From contig CALAEB010000660.1 in NCBI GenBank assembly GCA_937890875.1, forward strand, positions 1 to 5,842: DNA of 5,842 bases. The letters are read 5' to 3'. Positions within the stretch are counted from its first letter, which is position 1; every line of letters starts with the position of its first letter. The notes under the pieces are model-generated. The model was not told the origin of the DNA and searched no databases. It was given only the letters and a program-made list of their open reading frames with translations. This document shows positions 4,850 to 5,842 of this stretch, piece by piece. Source of the stretch: an uncultured Anaerolineaceae bacterium. GTDB lineage: Bacteria; Chloroflexota; Anaerolineae; Anaerolineales; Anaerolineaceae. A program made the translations under genes and the position numbers.

Positions 4850-5842
4850 TTAACTGTGTGTCGCTAAAAGTGTCGCGTATTCAATCGCCCGAATCAAGCT
4901 CGACTCATTCGCAATCCCTTTGCCGGCGATTTCAAAAGCGGTTCCATGATCCACCGAAGTGCGAATAATTGGCAGCCCCAAAGTAATATTCACGCCCCCG
5001 AAGAAATCGACCATTTTGGCAGCTATGTGTCCCATATCGTGATATTGCGCAATCACTGCATCAAACTCCTTTTTATGAGCCATTCGGAAAAAGACCGTAT
5101 CCGGGGGGACAGGGTCTGGATAGACGTTTATCCCATCGTTGATAGCTAAATCAATGGCAGGTTTAATCTCTTCGATATCTTCCATACCGAATAAACCGCC
5201 TTCGCCGCAATGAGGGTTTAATCCCGTCACAGCGATTCTGGGCTTGGAAAATCCCATCCGAAGCAAAGCGTCATTGGTAATTTTAATGACCTCGAAAATA
5301 CGTGGTGTTTTACAGCGCTCAATTGCTTCCCGCAGCGAACAGTGGGTGGAAACATGCGTTACGCGGAAATCTTTGGAAGCCAACATCATCGTGACTTTGG
5401 ACACATTCGTTTGATCAGCGAATATTTCTGTGTGTCCGCTATAGTGGTATCCTGCTAAATTGATCGCTTCCTTACTGATGGGTGCTGTGACAACGCCTTT
5501 GAAATCGCCGTCGAGAGAATACTGGATCGCGGTTGTAATATATTCGTATGCGGCTTTTCCGGCGGCTGCAGAGATTTTTCCCGCTTCAATATGACTTAAG
5601 TCCGGATCACCAACTTCAATCAGGTTAACCACCCCGTCTTCAAAAATTGCCTCTTTGACCGAGGTGATTTTTTTAATTTGACAGGATGAATGAAGGGTTT
5701 TCGCTGCCCATTGAATTTTTCCAAGGTTCCCGATGACCACCAGGTTCTGTTTTTCATAGACGCCAGGCTGTGCCAACGCTTTAACAACGATCTCTGGACC
5801 AATCCCTGCCGGATCGCCCATTGTGACAGCAAAAGTTGTTTT
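4850..5842 (-). CDS. pdxA: PdxA-family 4-phospho-hydroxyacid dehydrogenase (start beyond right edge)
   Basis: An NAD-dependent, metal-requiring oxidative decarboxylase of the PdxA family. The frame continues to the window edge: KTTFAVT precedes MGDPAGIGPE, and in this family that motif normally follows about 8-10 residues, so the Met at 5821 is internal and only a few codons are missing. Numbering from that Met: GDPAGIGPE (2-10), TAPISKEAINLAG (112-124), SGHTE (128-132), STHCSLREAI (158-167), GLNPHCGEGGLFG (200-212), PPDTVF (239-244), AQYHDMGH (258-265), and NITLGLPIIRTSVDHGTAFEIAG (278-300). H160, H204 and H261 match the three metal-binding histidines known in E. coli PdxA. All motifs are intact and the length, 330 visible residues, is normal. 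E. coli PdxA has YHDQGLP where this protein has YHDMGH, a form I associate with PdxA2-like enzymes that act on D-threonate or erythronate 4-phosphate. The family is certain; the exact substrate is not. The stop lies 2 bases from the transposase remnant. Confidence 0.93.
   Translation of the reverse strand, partial: KTTFAVTMGDPAGIGPEIVVKALAQPGVYEKQNLVVIGNLGKIQWAAKTLHSSCQIKKITSVKEAIFEDGVVNLIEVGDPDLSHIEAGKISAAAGKAAYEYITTAIQYSLDGDFKGVVTAPISKEAINLAGYHYSGHTEIFADQTNVSKVTMMLASKDFRVTHVSTHCSLREAIERCKTPRIFEVIKITNDALLRMGFSKPRIAVTGLNPHCGEGGLFGMEDIEEIKPAIDLAINDGINVYPDPVPPDTVFFRMAHKKEFDAVIAQYHDMGHIAAKMVDFFGGVNITLGLPIIRTSVDHGTAFEIAGKGIANESSLIRAIEYATLLATHS

Overview
The window is an ordinary-looking bacterial chromosome segment of moderate GC with AT-rich gaps between genes. 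It most likely comes from the Chloroflexota (Anaerolineae-like). This is inferred from two Thr/Pro-linker surface proteins with NBR1-type Ig-like ends, a methyltransferase with a C-terminal zinc ribbon, and a PadR/HAAS pair, all styles I associate with that group. No rRNA or other marker is present to confirm it.

Layout, left to right. Positions 3-809 (+) hold the 3' part of a SAM-dependent methyltransferase gene cut by the left edge. Positions 810-1182 have no confident gene: a weak orphan reading frame lies on the minus strand, followed by an AT-rich promoter/operator region. Positions 1183-2514 (+) form a two-gene operon: a PadR-type repressor and, 3 bases after its stop, a six-helix membrane protein with an N-terminal HAAS domain. 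A perfect 13-bp hairpin with A- and T-tracts (2537-2580) sits between converging genes and probably terminates both transcripts. On the minus strand lie two paralogous surface proteins (4093-3443, lipoprotein; 3299-2610, signal-anchored), separated by a perfect 23+1+23 palindrome at 3356-3402. Positions 4272-4847 (+) carry the frameshifted N-terminal half of an ISLre2/UPF0236-like transposase. Positions 5842-4850 (-) hold a nearly complete PdxA-family dehydrogenase gene whose start codon lies just beyond the right edge.

Function. The PadR/HAAS pair looks like a self-regulated membrane-stress or cell-envelope module. The two secreted proteins share one plan: membrane anchor, short helical segment, Thr/Pro stalk, beta domain. 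They are probably co-displayed on the cell surface, one with a cysteine-rich domain and one without cysteines. The PdxA homologue has the YHDMGH variant of the metal site, which may point to four-carbon sugar-acid phosphate metabolism rather than vitamin B6 synthesis. I did not find a clearly new biological system. The most unusual items are the perfect palindrome and the cysteine-rich/cysteine-free paralogue pair.
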